Source: Hungatella sp. UBA3402
GTDB lineage: Bacteria; Bacillota; Clostridia; Lachnospirales; Lachnospiraceae
Direction: 5' to 3'
Assembly (NCBI GenBank): GCA_002358555.1
Contig: DEPC01000249.1
Span: 1 to 14,248, forward strand
Length of the DNA: 14,248 nucleotides
The translations under genes and the position numbers were made by a program. A model generated the notes under the pieces. It had not been told where the DNA came from. It ran no database searches and worked only from the letters and a program-made list of their open reading frames with translations. Below, piece after piece: positions 1 to 5,747 of the stretch (position 1 is the stretch's first letter; the number at the start of each line of letters is the position of its first letter).

Positions 1-255
1 TAATTCCCCAACATCTTTTAAGAATTGAATTATCTTCTTAATTTGGTAAGTATATAATTCTTTACCTGGATGTGGTTCATCAAATTGCAGTATCTTTTTT
101 GTACTTTCATGATAATAACTAATACTTGAGCCTCTGCCGCCATAACCCTTTTCGCATCCACTTTTGCTCATTAGAACATCTAGTTCTGCTATGGTAAAGT
201 TTTTTGGTATTGGCTTTCTACATAATTTTTCTAACAAATCTTTTTTCTTTGGCAT
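1..255 (-). CDS. hicA: HicA-family mRNA interferase toxin (partial, 3' end off the window)
   Basis: The frame reads 85 codons from an ATG at 255 to the window edge without a stop, close to the full length of HicA (about 60-90 aa), so only the last residues can be missing. It begins MPKKKDLLEKL and contains GGRGSSISYYH (about residues 39-49) and DEPHPGKELYTYQIKKI (about 59-75). This matches the HicA double-stranded-RNA-binding fold: a glycine-rich GxxGS turn, then a conserved PHP(G) strand and a C-terminal helix. HicA toxins cleave mRNA and are neutralised by HicB, whose gene would lie off the left edge. The usual His after GGS/GS is replaced by Ser, as I recall for some Firmicutes HicA-like proteins with GSRVIFYH-type motifs, so catalysis may depend on another residue. 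The start has a GGAGG at 261-265, 5 nt upstream, and a consensus promoter. I am fairly sure of the family but not of activity. Confidence 0.8.
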   Translation of the reverse strand, partial: MPKKKDLLEKLCRKPIPKNFTIAELDVLMSKSGCEKGYGGRGSSISYYHESTKKILQFDEPHPGKELYTYQIKKIIQFLKDVGEL

Positions 256-266
256 AGATACCTCCA

Positions 267-293
267 AATTGCAACTATAATTCAGTTACAATT
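267..293. promoter_or_regulatory. Inverted-repeat operator in front of hicA
   Basis: AATTGCAACT (267-276) and AGTTACAATT (284-293) form an inverted repeat matching at 9 of 10 positions with a 7-nt spacer. It lies between the -10 box and the ribosome binding site of hicA, where a repressor would block transcription. HicB antitoxins and HicAB complexes commonly autorepress their operon through such dyads; that this dyad is the HicB site is inference. Confidence 0.55.
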
Positions 294-295
294 AA

Positions 296-324
296 ATTAT
301 ACATCAAACTTTAAACTTTGTCAA
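296..324 (-). promoter_or_regulatory. Sigma-A-type promoter of hicA
   Basis: On the minus strand TTGACA (324-319) is followed by a 17-nt spacer and TATAAT (301-296). This is a full match to both consensus hexamers with ideal spacing. The -35 box begins 10 bp from the palindromic element at 334-428, so hicA has its own promoter just beyond that element. Confidence 0.75.
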
Positions 325-333
325 CAAAAAAGA

Positions 334-428
334 GACTGTTGTAATATAGAGTAATTCAACAATATATGGCAATAATATCAAGGATATCTATGCGATATAT
401 TGTATAAATCTATCATTTTACAACAGTC
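334..428. repeat. MITE-like palindromic element, copy 1 (95 bp)
   Basis: Terminal inverted repeats GACTGTTGTAA (334-344) and TTACAACAGTC (418-428) are perfect over 11 bp. Inside, ACAATATAT (359-367) pairs with ATATATTGT (395-403). There is no ORF. The architecture, length and subterminal ACAATAT motif match the elements at 1276-1373 and 12172-12270, so this is one dispersed family of small non-autonomous elements. It lies 42 bp after the stop of the membrane-protein gene. On the minus strand the outer stem is followed by CTCTTTTTTG, so the transcript could end here as at an intrinsic terminator. Confidence 0.65.
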
Positions 429-470
429 CTATTTATTATTCACAGAATGGCTGATAACTGGTATCAATGA

Positions 471-977
471 TTAAAAAACACCTCTAAGCTTTCTCTGTCT
501 CAAACCAGAGATGCCGAAAAAGTAATCAAAAAACCAGAAATAACAGGGTAATAAAATAAAAAGGATGGTTGACTTAAAGCTGTGAAAAAGCATATACAGA
601 TATGCCATAAGAAAAGCAGATATCTCTGTTTTGTTTAATTGTTGCTGTACTCCAAAAATTTCAAAATAATAAACGCCAAGTACTACTTCTTTTCTTATTA
701 GGTACATCACTGCTATATAGGCTATATAAAAGACTAAGTATTTGGTTCCTTCCGAACGTATTGAATTCTTAATATGGTTTAATCCGCAATACCAGATAAC
801 TATAGGGGCAGGCAAAAAGAGAAGTATATCGCATAAAAAATAAACAGAATCTTGCTGCAGCCCTTTTTGAATTGCTACATAGCCGATTGTATATATAAAT
901 TGGACAATCGCATAATATACCATAATAAATACAAAAACTGCTCCCAGTTTCGTCAATTGTTTAATAGAAAAACTCAT
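471..977 (-). CDS. Small polytopic membrane protein of unknown function
   Basis: About 168 aa, very rich in aromatic and aliphatic residues. Hydrophobic segments lie at about residues 10-31, 45-65, 80-97 and 118-152; the last is long enough for two passes. The short C-terminus is basic (LRQRKLRGVF), which favours a cytoplasmic end. There is no recognisable catalytic motif and I do not recognise a family. Two in-frame starts exist, at 983 and 977. AAAGGGG abuts the first ATG with no spacer but stands 6 nt before the second, so I chose 977. No convincing promoter is visible upstream. The gene is followed by the palindromic element at 334-428. Confidence 0.6.
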   Translation of the reverse strand: MSFSIKQLTKLGAVFVFIMVYYAIVQFIYTIGYVAIQKGLQQDSVYFLCDILLFLPAPIVIWYCGLNHIKNSIRSEGTKYLVFYIAYIAVMYLIRKEVVLGVYYFEIFGVQQQLNKTEISAFLMAYLYMLFHSFKSTILFILLPCYFWFFDYFFGISGLRQRKLRGVF

Positions 978-983
978 TTTCAT

Positions 984-1387
984 CCCCTTTCATTAAATAC
1001 TACACCAATTTATAGCTTTTTCTTTAAAATGTTAGTTCATAACATAACTATATAATCGATAAATTTAATTCTCAGAATTTTAAAATATTTAGAATTATCA
1101 CCATTTCATGAATTTCCATTCCCAATTTTGCTCTCTCCATATATATTGGTACTGTATATAAAATGGTTTCTAGCAAAGTTAGCGTTTTTCATGGATGTAT
1201 AATGCCAGTTCGCTAATTCTGTTTAATAGCTCTTTATGCTTAATTCCAGTAATTCTGTATACATTGAAACTATGCGGGGTTGTCGCATTAAGCTTTAATG
1301 ATACAAGATATAGTATAAATCGCAACACAGTACTAGACGATATTGTATGTATTTGGCTTAATGCGACAGCCCCATAAAAACTATCTG
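984..1387. other. Intergenic region with one palindrome and one MITE-like element
   Basis: No supported gene. It holds ATGTTAGTTCATAACAT (1029-1045), a 6-bp perfect inverted repeat around a 5-nt centre about 50 bp upstream of the membrane-protein start, which could be an operator. It also holds the palindromic element at 1276-1373. Short open frames around 1060-1195 are below 40 codons and lack ribosome binding sites. Confidence 0.5.
1276..1373. repeat. MITE-like palindromic element, copy 2 (98 bp)
   Basis: Ends GGGGTTGTCGCATTAAGC (1276-1293) and GCTTAATGCGACAGCCCC (1356-1373) are inverted repeats matching at 17 of 18 positions. The inner arms contain ATACAAGATATAG on the left and CGATATTGTA on the right, the same subterminal motif as the other two copies. 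The termini resemble those I associate with IS1182-like insertion sequences, but no transposase is present and I cannot confirm the parent element. It ends 14 bp from the stop codon of the secreted-protein gene. It has no T-tract, unlike copies 1 and 3. Confidence 0.7.
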
Positions 1388-2278
1388 CTATCTTTTTAAA
1401 GTAAGAAAAGGAGTGTAAACTGTATTATCATATACAGGATAGAAATAGAAAAAATCAATAATGGGTACAGTTGTAACTGTTGTTTTAGGATAAAATTCGA
1501 TATTCCAATCGCTCTTTAATTCCATACCTAAAGAGCTAATATTGCCTGAAAGTGAAGTTTTCGAATAAGTAATGCTGCTGGAAGAACTAGAACTTGTAAC
1601 ACAACCTCCATTAAAGCTAATAGGTAAATCACAAAGAGTAATTCTTGTAACAAGAGCCTCATCTGGTAATAGTGCTTCATTAGTAAGTGAAAAAGGTCTT
1701 ATTATCGTTCCACTGGTATTCACTGGGTCAAATGTTACATATGACTGTCCAGCAGTCAACATTGGCGTTCCTACCAATAAGGTATATTTGTTATCATTTT
1801 CCGAAGCTCCAACTATATGAATATAGTAAGTGTCGCCCTCTGAATCAAATTTAATAACATTATATCTAGTGCCATATGTTCTAGGGATTATTTGATTATT
1901 TTTTGAATCAAACATCTCAACATAGGTAGCATTATCACCATAAGAATGTACAACAGTTAAGTATTGTTCCCCTTTTGGAAGCTCAACTTTATACCAATCA
2001 TCATCTGATGAAGTAGCTGTTCCATAGATACTATACCTTCCTGACCAGTCCTCTTCTGCAAATCTTTCTTTAATTTCATTAGTTGGTTGCGTTATCTGAG
2101 CCGTTTCTCGGGTATTATTAGGTTCTATCTCATCTTTTTTATTTGGCCGTTCATACGCATATGAAGTTAAACTACAGGATAATGCTATTAAAAACGAAAT
2201 ACTAAGTAATGTAACTAACTTTGCCTTTCTTTTTTTCTCTTTACTATTTTTTGTGTATTTACTTTTCATTTCATACAT
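1388..2278 (-). CDS. Secreted protein with PPC-like domain
   Basis: 296 aa. A lysine-rich N-terminus (residues 5-20) is followed by a hydrophobic stretch (about 21-40) ending in SYA-YE, a typical Sec signal peptide with cleavage near residue 41. EIEPNNTRETAQ (about 50-61), SDDDWYKVELPKG (about 91-103) and DTYYIHIVG (about 149-157) follow the pattern of bacterial pre-peptidase C-terminal (PPC) beta-sandwich domains: EPN-x-T-x-x-A at the first strand, then D-x-D-x-Y/F. No peptidase domain accompanies it, so it is a stand-alone exported PPC-like protein. The C-terminal third has a run of seven serines and no motif I know. AAAGGG stands 4 nt before the chosen ATG; Met4 is an alternative. A consensus promoter overlaps the same palindrome found at the BlaI-type gene, suggesting repression by that regulator. 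Function is unknown. Confidence 0.7.
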   Translation of the reverse strand: MYEMKSKYTKNSKEKKRKAKLVTLLSISFLIALSCSLTSYAYERPNKKDEIEPNNTRETAQITQPTNEIKERFAEEDWSGRYSIYGTATSSDDDWYKVELPKGEQYLTVVHSYGDNATYVEMFDSKNNQIIPRTYGTRYNVIKFDSEGDTYYIHIVGASENDNKYTLLVGTPMLTAGQSYVTFDPVNTSGTIIRPFSLTNEALLPDEALVTRITLCDLPISFNGGCVTSSSSSSSITYSKTSLSGNISSLGMELKSDWNIEFYPKTTVTTVPIIDFFYFYPVYDNTVYTPFLTLKR

Positions 2279-2350
2279 TCCACCCTTTCTACTAAAAATA
2301 AACTTTCCTTATTCATAATTCTAGTTTCTATAAGTGGTATATTTATCCAT

Positions 2351-2367
2351 TATAATTACATTATATC
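2351..2367. promoter_or_regulatory. Palindromic operator at the secreted-protein promoter (shared with the BlaI-type gene)
   Basis: TATAATTACATTATATC is identical over 17 bp to 3622-3638 upstream of the BlaI/MecI-type gene. Its first 15 bp are a perfect palindrome (TATAAT-TAC-ATTATA) that includes the -10 box. BlaI and MecI bind dyads containing TACA/TGTA near promoters. Assignment of this site to the BlaI-type protein is inference from the shared sequence and its position. Confidence 0.6.
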
Positions 2368-2387
2368 TTATTTTTTATAATTGTCAA
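2360..2387 (-). promoter_or_regulatory. Promoter of the secreted PPC-like protein gene
   Basis: On the minus strand TTGACA (2387-2382), a 16-nt spacer and TATAAT (2365-2360). Both hexamers are perfect. The -10 box is one arm of the palindrome at 2351-2365, so a bound repressor would exclude RNA polymerase. Confidence 0.75.
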
Positions 2388-2497
2388 TTACTTTTTATTC
2401 ATTTTACCATACCTTTGCTCCAAAAACCTATAGCTACTTCCATTAAACAGATATAAGCTGCCCTTTTTATAAATATATCATCCTACATATATACAAC

Positions 2498-2541
2498 AAA
2501 TCCTGGTTACTGCTGAATTCTTAGCAATAGCCAGGATTTTT
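2498..2541. terminator. Stem-loop, probable bidirectional intrinsic terminator
   Basis: AAATCCTGG (2498-2506) pairs perfectly with CCAGGATTT (2531-2539), and the inner TGCT/AGCA bases extend the stem towards an AATTC apex. On the plus strand it ends in TTTTTA. On the minus strand the tail is GATTTGTTG, a weaker U-run. The genes ending nearby are on the minus strand (stop at 2671), so it probably ends the repressor/129-aa transcript while also shielding against plus-strand transcription. Confidence 0.65.
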
Positions 2542-2670
2542 ATCGATTAACAGTTTATCAATTACTATAAATTGTTCCTACAACAAGGATATCATTATTA
2601 CTCATATATTCTATAAAGCAAGATTTTAAGATTTTCTTTTTCTCTCATATAAGGCATTTTATTCTCCAAT

Positions 2671-3060
2671 CTATGACAGACATATCTTTTCCTTTTCAGC
2701 TTGAAACAAAGCGGCTAAGTCTGGTTTGCTGTGTTTTTTGCAGAGAACAATCTCGGCTTCAATTACTTGAATCATTTCTGATTTACTAATAAAGTTAGTA
2801 AATCGTTCTCCCTCTTGAAGTCCCTCTATAAAATGAATTTCATGGCAGTATTGACCATCTATCAGTTTATACCATATTTGCGTTTCAAGTGGTCCAAAGC
2901 ATAAATGCTTGACAATAGCCTGCTTCCCACTGGCATTATATTCGGTATCTGGTACATCATGCAACCATGCACCAATCCTCAAGCCCATTGTATCCGCCTC
3001 CATCAAAATTTTTCTAAAAGTATTATAGCAAATAGGGATTGGATTTTCCATAGTTATCAC
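2671..3060 (-). CDS. Hypothetical cytosolic protein, 129 aa
   Basis: I do not recognise a family. The protein has no signal peptide or membrane segment and looks globular and mixed alpha/beta, with a charged C-terminus (KKHSKPDLAALFQAEKEKI). The first codon at 3060 is GTG (residues MITMEN), with only a weak AGG 8 nt upstream. An ATG three codons in (3051) is an equally good start. The gene lies 112 bp after the BlaI-type repressor in the same direction with no terminator visible between them, so the two are probably co-transcribed. BlaI-type genes usually precede a BlaR1/M56 sensor; this protein shows no HExxH motif and is not such a sensor. The strong stem-loop at 2498-2541 probably ends the unit. 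Confidence 0.5.
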   Translation of the reverse strand: MITMENPIPICYNTFRKILMEADTMGLRIGAWLHDVPDTEYNASGKQAIVKHLCFGPLETQIWYKLIDGQYCHEIHFIEGLQEGERFTNFISKSEMIQVIEAEIVLCKKHSKPDLAALFQAEKEKICLS

Positions 3061-3093
3061 TAAAAATGCCTATAGCTATCCTATCACCATTCG

Positions 3094-3168
3094 TTAAATC
3101 AAATGAATCATCCGTATGATGCCAAAAAGAGCAATTACAATTATGGATATTATAACTAAGAGAAACAT
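3094..3168 (-). CDS. Possible 24-aa hydrophobic peptide
   Basis: An ATG 4 nt after the BlaI-type stop codon opens a 24-codon frame that is almost entirely Ile, Leu, Val, Phe and Ala, with one Arg near its end (MFLLVIISIIV...IIRMIHLI), enough for a single membrane span. There is no clear ribosome binding site, so expression would rely on coupling to the upstream gene. It could be a membrane micropeptide, a remnant of the first membrane helix of a lost BlaR1-type sensor, or chance in A/T-rich DNA. Low confidence. Confidence 0.25.
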   Translation of the reverse strand: MFLLVIISIIVIALFGIIRMIHLI

Positions 3169-3172
3169 GATA

Positions 3173-3598
3173 CTAATTATTATCTGATTTGCCTTTTTCT
3201 ATCATATCTAAAAAATGAAGCAATTCTTCTTCTTCTCGGTCAGATAACTCTGATTTTCCACAAAAAGCTGCCACAAGACTTTCAAATGAAGTCCCTCCCA
3301 TTTTCTGCATAACTGTCTGTTTTATCAAAGCTTTCTCATAATCTTCTTTTGTTGTTACAGGAAAATAGATATAATGTTTCCCCTCCTGTTTGGAAATCGC
3401 ATGGCCCTTGTTGATAATTCTGGATATTATGGTAGTCTTTGTCCCAAACGCCTGATGAAACATTTGATACAATTTTTCACTGCTGATTCCTTCTGGATGC
3501 TGCCATATAATTTCCATATATTTTAATTCTGTATTTGATAATTGCTTCGCTCCATTCAAAGCAATTAATGGTTCTCTTGTTTTTCTGCCTCTTGTCAT
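3173..3598 (-). CDS. BlaI/MecI/CopY-family transcriptional repressor
   Basis: 141 aa, close to the usual length of about 125-140. The N-terminal winged helix is clear: LSNTELKYMEIIWQHPEGISSEKLYQMF (about 20-47) matches the LT-x-x-E-x-x-I-M-x-x-x-W signature. TKTTIISRIINKGHAI (about 53-68) is the recognition helix with the conserved T-T. GKHYIYFPVTTKEDYEKA (about 73-90) is the wing strand leading to the dimerisation helices. Such proteins dimerise on palindromic operators and are released by proteolysis through a BlaR1/MecR1 sensor or by metal. No M56 sensor is adjacent, so the inducing route is unknown. AAGGAG lies 8 nt before the ATG. Its promoter region carries a palindrome identical to one at the secreted-protein promoter, which suggests autorepression plus control of that gene. 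Confidence 0.82.
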   Translation of the reverse strand: MTRGRKTREPLIALNGAKQLSNTELKYMEIIWQHPEGISSEKLYQMFHQAFGTKTTIISRIINKGHAISKQEGKHYIYFPVTTKEDYEKALIKQTVMQKMGGTSFESLVAAFCGKSELSDREEEELLHFLDMIEKGKSDNN

Positions 3599-3620
3599 GA
3601 TATTTGCTCCTTTATATCTT

Positions 3621-3637
3621 ATATAATTACATTATAT
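3621..3637. promoter_or_regulatory. Palindromic operator and -10 region of the BlaI-type gene
   Basis: ATATAATTACATTATAT is a perfect 7-3-7 palindrome 23 bp upstream of the repressor start. On the minus strand it contains TATAAT (3636-3631), a good -10 box, although no matching -35 box is visible. The core is repeated exactly at 2351-2367. Autoregulation through this site is the family norm; binding here is inferred. Confidence 0.6.
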
Positions 3638-3780
3638 CATATTATTATAATCTTATTATCTCTTTTATCTTTCTAATTTAACTTGTTATGCCAGAATTAT
3701 AGTGAATCGTTGAACGGTTGGTGTATCAAGTTATTAAGTTTAAGTTAGAAAGTTAGTTAAGGGAGACCAACAGAAGTAAC

Positions 3781-3835
3781 GTGACAAGCAACAGCTCAAA
3801 ACCATGCTGCTCTTTAGCCTGGTTCTGAGTGTCAC
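3781..3835 (-). terminator. Compound stem-loop at the 3' end of the MreB-like gene
   Basis: CTCAAAACCATGC (3795-3807) pairs with GCCTGGTTCTGAG (3817-3829) with one mismatch and one G-U pair around a 9-nt loop. GTGACA (3781-3786) can pair outside with TGTCAC (3830-3835), which includes the stop codon of the MreB-like gene. No U-tract follows, so this may be an mRNA 3'-end stabiliser rather than a true intrinsic terminator. Confidence 0.45.
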
Positions 3836-4422
3836 TTATAGTAACAATTTCTCCAAACCTCTTCCATCCTCTCACCAGAAATCCCCTCTTGTCTGGCATA
3901 CTCCAAAATCTGGCCAAATTCCTCCGCAATATATCGTTCTGGTTCATCCTTTGTGATACCAATGAAAATCTTAAATTTTGAAGCGAGTTTCGGAGATTTC
4001 TCTATAAATTCTCTTATAAATTCCTCCACCGGAATATCAGCAATAAGAACCTCCCTAGCTCCAGATTGAATCAAAGCATCTTCAACTGCCTTTTTTTCTA
4101 CCTCTGTGATACCCTTAGGGACACAAATTCCAACTGCAGGTTTCCGAAGCGGCTTTTTGCCCAGAGCTTTAAGCAGCAGACGAGAAAACAACACTACTGC
4201 CATCTGATAGTCTGCAATCATTCCTTGCCTCAATGGGGAAACTACATAAATTCCTTTCAGATTCTTTGTTTTCATATTTTCTGCCTCTATTCCAACTGCT
4301 TCAATTTTTCCGGTCTCCCAGTTGGCTGCAACAAGAGATTTCTCTCTTAATACAATTCCTTTGTTATGAATATAAATTACAATATCTGCAGGCTCATAGG
4401 TTTTTACTTGTTCCATAGTCAT
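3832..4422 (-). CDS. Truncated, divergent MreB/Mbl-like protein
   Basis: 196 aa from the chosen start. GIVLREKSLVAANWETGKIEAVG (about 23-45; cf. GIVLNEPSVVA...TGKVLAVG), SPLRQGMIADY (about 62-72; cf. RPLKDGVIADF) and GICVPKGITEVEKKAVEDA (about 96-114; cf. VICVPSGITEVEKRAV) are clear MreB family signatures in the right order. The DLGTANT phosphate-1 loop is missing and the resemblance stops after GAREV. The second half of MreB, with the phosphate-2 and adenosine motifs, is replaced by about 70 unrelated residues. ATP binding and normal filament formation are therefore unlikely; it may modulate the real MreB or be a degenerate paralogue. AGGAGG at 4429-4434 stands 9 nt before Met7 of the longest frame, so I start at 4422 rather than 4440. 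The extended lipoprotein frame ends 9 bp before that longer start, which suggests co-transcription. Confidence 0.65.
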   Translation of the reverse strand: MTMEQVKTYEPADIVIYIHNKGIVLREKSLVAANWETGKIEAVGIEAENMKTKNLKGIYVVSPLRQGMIADYQMAVVLFSRLLLKALGKKPLRKPAVGICVPKGITEVEKKAVEDALIQSGAREVLIADIPVEEFIREFIEKSPKLASKFKIFIGITKDEPERYIAEEFGQILEYARQEGISGERMEEVWRNCYYK

Positions 4423-4448
4423 TCCCATTTTCCTCCTCATTTACCTTC

Positions 4449-4547
4449 TTAAAACACAGCAAAATCAAAACTTCCATTAGGAATACCATGAAATGTTATC
4501 ATAACATACCTTTTATCTTTTGTAATCTCAATATTAGTTTCATATTG
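4449..4547 (-). other. In-frame coding continuation after the UGA of the lipoprotein gene
   Basis: Directly after the TGA at 4550-4548 the same frame stays open for 32 codons to a TAA at 4451-4449. The translation looks like ordinary protein, with short pieces such as ETNIEITKDKRYV and MITFHGIPNGSF in alternating polar/hydrophobic beta-strand style. The TAA lies just before the next gene, as expected for the original gene end. It is either the lost C-terminus of a nonsense-mutated gene or a readthrough extension. Confidence 0.55.
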
Positions 4548-5609
4548 TCACCATTGATTGTTTTTAAAATGCTGAATAAAAATGGTTGGATTTTCCCCAT
4601 ATTCCTTGGTTGGCAGGTAAACAGTAATTTCACCAGATTTATCAGTATCTACAGAATACACCTTGGAAATAGGAATTTCTTTCGTCTCTCCAAGTTCTTT
4701 CCATTCCTCCTGGCCACGAATTGCCAAATCATTTCCCTCCATTTTGTCAATGCTGCTAAAGACAATGCCATCATATTCCTGCAGTTCAAACCGGCTTATT
4801 TTTATACTTTCCTCCTTAAACGCTGCATATGAGCAAATATACAATCCATCATTCCAGATTTCAAAATCAAGCAATCCATTTTCACCATAATCATGCTCAT
4901 AGCCTTTTTCATAATCTTCCATACTCTTATAAGAAATTAAAATAGCCTTTGTGTCATAATCTCTCGCATATTTTTCAAAAAATCTAATGGCAGCAGGATT
5001 TTTTTCTTTTAATTGTGTAAAATCCTGGTTTGTACAATCGTCAATTCTGATATTCACAGGATATTTTTGCATCCAATCTTCAAAGCTGCTGGAGTCATAC
5101 CATTCTTCTATCATATTATCCTCATGACAATCGGGAAAGGAATTATCGGAAGTATCGTTCTCTCTATATTCTAAGTAGCAATCATAAATTTCATATCCCA
5201 ACAAAGCTTCAAAATATTCCTTTGCTTCTTTTTGAATCAACTCAAACTGAAAATCATCTCTGCCCTCTAATGTAGGGGTTTCTCCGCTGATATGAACCTT
5301 AAATATTTTTTCTCCAGTATTCATGGTAGCCAACACATATCCATTTGCCCATGAACGGGAGCTAGCATCATCACGTTCCATACAAATTTGTACATCATCA
5401 ATTTCAGGGAAAAAACCATATTTTTCCTTGATATAATGTTTGGCATTTTGTTTTCCAAGCTCTGCAATTTTCTCCATACGCTGCTTTTCTTCCTTTGAAT
5501 AGCCACAAGAACATAAAAAAATCAAAGCAAAACAAAATAAATGCAAAGCCCATAGCTTCAATAAATATAGATTAAAATAAAAGCCTCTATGTGTTCGGCG
5601 AATAATCAT
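4548..5609 (-). CDS. Predicted lipoprotein of unknown function, ending at an in-frame UGA
   Basis: 353 aa. A basic N-terminus (MIIRRTHRGF) and hydrophobic segment (about 13-32) end in LCSC-G, a lipobox-like sequence with Cys35 as the probable lipidated residue. The mature part is hydrophilic and acidic, begins with a Lys/Glu-rich helix (SKEEKQRMEKIAELGKQ), and is rich in Asp, Glu, Tyr and aromatic pairs. I recognise no enzyme motif. The TGA at 4548 is followed by 32 further in-frame codons, so the gene may have lost its last residues or be read through (the base after UGA is C, a context known to be leaky in bacteria). The upstream small ORF overlaps the start by ATGA, suggesting translational coupling, and the MreB-like gene follows. 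A membrane-anchored envelope role is inferred from the anchor only. Confidence 0.6.
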   Translation of the reverse strand: MIIRRTHRGFYFNLYLLKLWALHLFCFALIFLCSCGYSKEEKQRMEKIAELGKQNAKHYIKEKYGFFPEIDDVQICMERDDASSRSWANGYVLATMNTGEKIFKVHISGETPTLEGRDDFQFELIQKEAKEYFEALLGYEIYDCYLEYRENDTSDNSFPDCHEDNMIEEWYDSSSFEDWMQKYPVNIRIDDCTNQDFTQLKEKNPAAIRFFEKYARDYDTKAILISYKSMEDYEKGYEHDYGENGLLDFEIWNDGLYICSYAAFKEESIKISRFELQEYDGIVFSSIDKMEGNDLAIRGQEEWKELGETKEIPISKVYSVDTDKSGEITVYLPTKEYGENPTIFIQHFKNNQW

Positions 5610-5704
5610 TGCTCTTCAGAAATCTCCATTTTTCGTTTATTTTGGTAAAAACTAGGCAATAAATCATCCTCATCATTACACATTACAGATAAGCTTTTTC
5701 TCAT
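5606..5704 (-). CDS. Small ORF (32 aa) coupled to the lipoprotein gene, possibly a gene remnant
   Basis: An ATG at 5704 opens 32 codons ending in a TGA that overlaps the lipoprotein ATG (ATGA, 4-nt overlap), the usual sign of a coupled upstream cistron. The peptide starts MRKSLSVMCNDEDDLL and ends KMEISEEQ, strongly charged. The frame is open further upstream to a TAA in the hairpin at 5718-5747 but has no good ribosome binding site. It may be the 3' tip of a gene whose body was removed when the CRISPR region was rearranged, or a leader peptide. Confidence 0.3.
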   Translation of the reverse strand: MRKSLSVMCNDEDDLLPSFYQNKRKMEISEEQ

Positions 5705-5717
5705 AAAAAGACAGGTT

Positions 5718-5747
5718 CTCCCTCTGCATTGTTTTTAGCAGCGGGAG
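5718..5747 (-). ncRNA. Hairpin directly abutting the solo CRISPR repeat
   Basis: On the minus strand CTCCC-G-CTGC (5747-5738), a 10-nt loop, and GCAG-A-GGGAG (5727-5718) form a 9-bp stem with one internal mismatch. It starts at the first base after the repeat and fills 30 nt, nearly a spacer length. UUUUU follows 8 nt later, too far for a textbook terminator. It may be the array trailer's terminator or the body of a crRNA-like RNA; transcription is not proven. Confidence 0.45.

Larger units (their letters stand above)
2279..2670. other. Intergenic region: 5' leader, promoter and terminator
   Basis: No gene. It contains, from low to high coordinate, an untranslated leader of roughly 75 nt for the secreted-protein gene, its promoter and operator (2351-2387), and a strong stem-loop (2498-2541). 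The remaining A/T-rich DNA (2390-2497 and 2545-2670) shows nothing I can name. Confidence 0.5.

Noticed and set aside
1195..1377. Plus-strand ORF of 60 codons
   Set aside because: It runs through the palindromic element at 1276-1373, has no ribosome binding site, and its translation is not protein-like.
3051..3172. About 40 open codons in the repressor's own frame after its stop
   Set aside because: The frame overlaps both the micro-ORF and the start of the 129-aa gene, and the repressor already has full family length, so I take it as chance.
3728..3762. Loose AGTTA-type tandem motif between the repressor and the MreB-like gene
   Set aside because: Units are irregular in spacing and sequence; probably low-complexity A/T-rich DNA.
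3753..3962. Minus-strand ORF of 69 codons overlapping the MreB-like 3' end
   Set aside because: It is out of frame with the recognised MreB-like gene, and its hydrophobic tail comes from the hairpin region; no ribosome binding site.
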